A stretch of 64,000 bases of DNA. Origin: CAZHGD01 sp964531735 (GTDB lineage Bacteria; Armatimonadota; UBA10988). Where the stretch lies: contig CAZHGD010000011.1 in NCBI GenBank assembly GCA_964531735.1, forward strand, positions 1 to 64,000, written 5' to 3'. The notes beneath the pieces are model-generated. The model did no database searches and had not been told where the DNA came from. It worked only from the letters and a program-made list of their open reading frames with translations. The position numbers were made by a program, and so were the translations under genes. Below are positions 61,498-64,000 of the stretch, piece after piece; position 1 is the stretch's first letter; every line of letters begins with the position of its first letter.

Positions 61498-62519
61498 CCG
61501 AGCCACAGCCTGGCAACGGGCAGCGTCCGGCGGTGTCGCCGCTGCGCGACACCGAAGCGCTGTTCCCGCGGTTGTACGGCGACCTGGCGACGGTGGAGGC
61601 GCGCCTCCGGCAGGCGATCCACTCGCCGGTGCCGGTGGTGCCCGAGGTCTTTCTGCACACCGTCGACGCCGGCGGCAAGCGGGTCCGGCCGGCCCTTTCG
61701 TTACTCGCCAGCCGGGCTCTGGGCCAGGTCAGCGAAGCCACCTTCGACGTGGCGGTGTCGATGGAGCTGACGCACCTGGCCAGCCTGATCCACGACGACG
61801 TGATTGACGACGGCGGCCACCGCCGCGGCCGGTTGACCGCCAACCGGGTCTGGGGCAACAAGAGCGCCGTGCTCGTGGCCGACTACCTGCACGCCGTGGT
61901 CTACCGGCTCATCTGCAATCGGTGCGGCCCTGCGGTGCTCGTGCGCCTCTCGGAGACCGTGGCGCGGATGGTCGAGGGCGAACTGGCCCAGATGTACAAC
62001 GAGGGCTCGCTCGAAGTGGGCGAGCCGCTCTACTACCGGATGATCGGCGACAAGACCGCGTCACTGATGGCTTTGTCCTGCGAACTGGGCGCGTTGGTCT
62101 CGGGCGCCGACAACGCGGTGGTCGAGGCCTTCCGCGACTACGGTGACAAGGTCGGCCTGGCGTTCCAGATCGTCGATGACCTGCTCGACCTGACGGGCGA
62201 CGAGGAGCGCCTGGGCAAGCCGGTCGGCAACGACATCCGCTGCGGTCGGCTGACGCTGCCGTTCATCCACGCGCTCCAGCAGGCCGGCCCGACGGCCCAC
62301 GAGGCGCTGCGCGCGCTGATCTGCCGGGCCGATCTCGACGCCGCCGGCATCCGGGCGGCTCGCGACCTGGTCGAGGAAAGCGGCGGCGTCGACTACGCCA
62401 TCCGTGCCGCGGAGCGACTGGCCGAGGAGGCCCGCGCAGCTCTGCCGACCGGTATTGACGCCGAGGCCCGTGAGGCCTTGGAGGCGCTGACGCATTACAT
62501 CGTGTCGCGCACACGCTGA
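61443..62519 (+). CDS. Trans-polyprenyl diphosphate synthase (heptaprenyl/octaprenyl type)
   Basis: 358 residues, all-helical isoprenyl synthase with both aspartate-rich motifs: DDVIDDGGHRRG (FARM) and DDLLDLTGDE (SARM), plus GGKRVRP. It extends farnesyl or geranylgeranyl diphosphate to the long chain used for the menaquinone tail. The GTG at 61443 has GGAGGAGG just upstream and lies 55 bases inside menG; the longer upstream frame is shadow. Chain length cannot be told from sequence by eye. Confidence 0.93.
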   Translation: MAVPDVRFGNSAQRAEALTEPQPGNGQRPAVSPLRDTEALFPRLYGDLATVEARLRQAIHSPVPVVPEVFLHTVDAGGKRVRPALSLLASRALGQVSEATFDVAVSMELTHLASLIHDDVIDDGGHRRGRLTANRVWGNKSAVLVADYLHAVVYRLICNRCGPAVLVRLSETVARMVEGELAQMYNEGSLEVGEPLYYRMIGDKTASLMALSCELGALVSGADNAVVEAFRDYGDKVGLAFQIVDDLLDLTGDEERLGKPVGNDIRCGRLTLPFIHALQQAGPTAHEALRALICRADLDAAGIRAARDLVEESGGVDYAIRAAERLAEEARAALPTGIDAEAREALEALTHYIVSRTR

Positions 62520-62529
62520 GGGTGGTGCC

Positions 62530-63372
62530 GTGTCCGTAGCGATCGATCCCCTGCATGATGGCCATACGCACAGCCACTGGTGCCCCCACGGTTCGGGCGA
62601 CCCGTTGCGCGCCTACCTCGACCGCGCGGTCGAACTCGGCTTCCGGCGCTATGACGTCACCGAGCACCTGGCGCTGCCCGACGGTTTCCGCGACCCGATT
62701 GGTCCGCGCCAGTGCGCGATGCTGCCGGCCGAGGTGCCGCTGTACCTGGCCGATGCCGAGCCACTGCGCGCGGAGTTCGCCGGCCGTCTGGACGTGCGCG
62801 TCGGCTTCGAGGTGGACTACCTCGGCGCGGCGCAGGGCGGCTGGCACCAAGCCATGCTCGAACTGCTGGGTCCGGCCTGGGACCGCATCGACCCGGCGGC
62901 CACGGTGCTCAGCGTGCACTTCCTCGACGAGGGCATTGTGGATGGCACGCCGGCCATGCAGGCGGCCTTGCTGCCCGCAGGCGCCAACACCGACCGGGTA
63001 CACCTGCGCTACTATGCAGCGCTCAAGTCCGCCATCCAGGCCTCGTGGCGGTGGCGTGGGGAGGATCTGCGACCGCGGCGCCTGGGCCATCTGACCTTGC
63101 CGCGCAAGTTCGTCAAGGTCCGCCCGCTGGAGCACCCCGAGCAGGTCGCCGAGGCGGCGATGGACGTGCTGGAACTGGTCGCGGCGGAGGGCCTCGAACT
63201 CGACGTCAACACCGCCGGCCTGGACAAGCCCGACTGCGGCGAAATCTACCTGACGTCCGAGTTGTACCACCGCGCTCGCCAGTTGGGCGTGACCATGGTC
63301 TACGGGTCCGATGCGCACGCACCCCGCGAGGTGGGCCGGCACCGCGACCGCCTGGCCGAACTGGTCGGTTAG
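62530..63372 (+). CDS. PHP-domain histidinol-phosphatase-like protein (HisJ family)
   Basis: 280 residues. PHP metal-site motifs: DGHTHSHWCPHG (His-x-His), TEHL, VGFEVDY, SVHFLDE, and the C-terminal GSDAHAP. This fits HisJ/HisK-type histidinol phosphate phosphatase, which dephosphorylates L-histidinol phosphate. No other his gene is in the window, so a different phosphoester substrate is possible. GTG start 10 bases after the prenyl synthase stop; its end overlaps the convergent TfoX-like gene by 4 bases. Confidence 0.88.
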   Translation: MSVAIDPLHDGHTHSHWCPHGSGDPLRAYLDRAVELGFRRYDVTEHLALPDGFRDPIGPRQCAMLPAEVPLYLADAEPLRAEFAGRLDVRVGFEVDYLGAAQGGWHQAMLELLGPAWDRIDPAATVLSVHFLDEGIVDGTPAMQAALLPAGANTDRVHLRYYAALKSAIQASWRWRGEDLRPRRLGHLTLPRKFVKVRPLEHPEQVAEAAMDVLELVAAEGLELDVNTAGLDKPDCGEIYLTSELYHRARQLGVTMVYGSDAHAPREVGRHRDRLAELVG

Positions 63373-63704
63373 TCGGTCAGGTGCCGGTCCAGCCAGGTGC
63401 GGAGCGCGTCGACTTCCTCCGGGGCCAGCTTGCTGACCGGGACTTCCTCGATGGCGCCGTGCAGCGCGAGGAGCGTGGCCAGGTTGCCGCGCCGGGGCTG
63501 GACCTGGCGGATGCGCAGCCACGCCTCTTTGGCGCCGACATCGCACAGGCGGTCGAGCGTACCGATACCGACCGTTCGCAGGTGCCCGGCCAACTCGAAG
63601 CCGAGGTTGGCGGCACCGTTCAGCGGCCGCTCGGCCGGCGCCGACGCAGCCGCCGGCACCGGCCGCAGCGGCCGGCCATAGCCATCTCGCAACCCGTCAC
63701 TCAT
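63369..63704 (-). CDS. TfoX C-terminal-domain protein
   Basis: 111 residues: a short Pro/Ala N-terminus then a TfoX_C helix-hairpin-helix-like domain (LNGAANLGFELAGHLRTVGI, LCDVGAKEAWLRIRQV, NLATLLALHGAIEEVPVSKL). In full TfoX/Sxy this domain accompanies the competence regulator; alone its function is unknown. The ATG shares one base with the PPK2 stop (TGATG), so it is coupled to that gene. Confidence 0.82.
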   Translation of the reverse strand: MSDGLRDGYGRPLRPVPAAASAPAERPLNGAANLGFELAGHLRTVGIGTLDRLCDVGAKEAWLRIRQVQPRRGNLATLLALHGAIEEVPVSKLAPEEVDALRTWLDRHLTD

Positions 63705-64000
63705 CAACCCGCGGCCTTCCGTTGCGCGGCGATGGCCCGCTCGACGGCATCGCACAGCGTCTTGAGCGTCTTCACCCGCGCGTAGTACTTGCAGTTGCCC
63801 TCGACCACCGTCCAGGGCGCGTTGAGCGTGCTGGTTCGGACCAGCATGTCTTCTACGGCTTCCTGGTATTGTGGCCATTTCTCGCGATTGCGCCAGTCCT
63901 CGTCGGTCAGCTTGTAGCGCTTGTACGCGATGGAGGCGCGCTCGTTGAACCGGGCCAACTGCTCTTCGGGGCTGATGTGCAGCCAGAACTTGCACAGCAC
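63704..64000 (-). CDS. Polyphosphate kinase 2 (PPK2) family protein, C-terminal part
   Basis: The last 98 or so residues of a PPK2 lie in the window; the 5' end is beyond base 64000. LCKFWLHISPEEQLARFNER, KLTDEDWRNREKWPQYQEAV, MLVRTSTLNAPWTVVEGNCK and YARVKTL are the conserved C-terminal PPK2 motifs (lid and nucleotide region). PPK2 enzymes phosphorylate nucleotides from polyphosphate. The class (AMP or ADP acceptor) cannot be told from this part. Confidence 0.94.
   Translation of the reverse strand: MLCKFWLHISPEEQLARFNERASIAYKRYKLTDEDWRNREKWPQYQEAVEDMLVRTSTLNAPWTVVEGNCKYYARVKTLKTLCDAVERAIAAQRKAAG

Overview
The window is a 64 kb piece of a GC-rich bacterial chromosome that is densely coded on both strands. 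No stretch of more than 300 bases lacks a gene. I see no tRNA or rRNA gene, no transposase, no prophage and no CRISPR array. Several features suggest a free-living diderm: lipoproteins, a heptosyltransferase-type GT9 and a WaaE-like GT2, many two-component regulators, and secreted glycan-active enzymes scattered singly. The gene set resembles Armatimonadota, Planctomycetota or other PVC-type and Hydrogenedentota-like bacteria: a cobalamin-methyltransferase-type URO-D protein, a ceramidase-like protein, a phosphodiester glycosidase, DUF5060, GH71 and GH42-like proteins, and modular lipoproteins with PEGA and dockerin-like parts. This placement is inference; I could not run a phylogeny. Promoters of the type TTGACN-N17-TAnnnT can be read by eye in front of many genes, so the host uses ordinary sigma-70-type promoters. 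The NtrC-type regulator with an intact GAFTGA loop implies that sigma-54 is also present.

Layout. 1-5.8 kb (leftward): a kinase-like protein lacking catalytic residues, coupled to a URO-D-family methyltransferase; rpsD; an S15/CocE hydrolase; a three-receiver response regulator. 5.8-27.4 kb: mutS2, a GH71 protein, a membrane protein, a large hybrid sensor kinase, a DUF5060/GH5-like hydrolase, an oxidoreductase, an SPL-like radical SAM protein, a zinc phospholipase C/S1-P1-like protein, a phosphodiester glycosidase, a ceramidase-like protein, a CcrM-like adenine methyltransferase and a GH42-like protein. 27.6-32.7 kb (rightward): four consecutive secreted or lipid-anchored proteins assembled from the same three modules (PEGA repeat, single-loop dockerin-like EF hand, and a YA-ED...P.GW beta module), one of which carries a complete papain-type protease. 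This is the most unusual part of the window.

32.8-39.1 kb (leftward): recO, deoC, and trpA, trpB, trpF and trpC behind a cysteine-rich membrane protein of unknown function. 39.2-43.0 kb (rightward): a sugar isomerase-like TIM barrel, a GT-C glycosyltransferase and a HEAT-like lipoprotein. 43.1-52.4 kb (leftward): a tightly overlapped surface-polysaccharide operon with five nucleotide-sugar glycosyltransferases, one GT-C protein, a nucleotide-sugar epimerase, two methyltransferases and a DUF1330 protein. 52.6-55.7 kb (rightward): mnmA, aroF, grpE and a small membrane protein. 55.6-59.5 kb (leftward): a signalling operon (PAS histidine kinase, receiver plus degenerate GGDEF, NtrC-like activator, small anchored protein). 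59.6-63.4 kb (rightward): a GT4, menG, a polyprenyl diphosphate synthase and a HisJ-like phosphatase. 63.4-64 kb (leftward): a TfoX C-terminal-domain protein and the end of a PPK2 kinase.

Genes are packed by overlap. Stop and start codons share bases as TTGA, GTGA or TGATG at many junctions, and TTG starts are frequent. Several isolated genes have a -10 box only 6-9 bases before the start codon, so their transcripts are probably leaderless.
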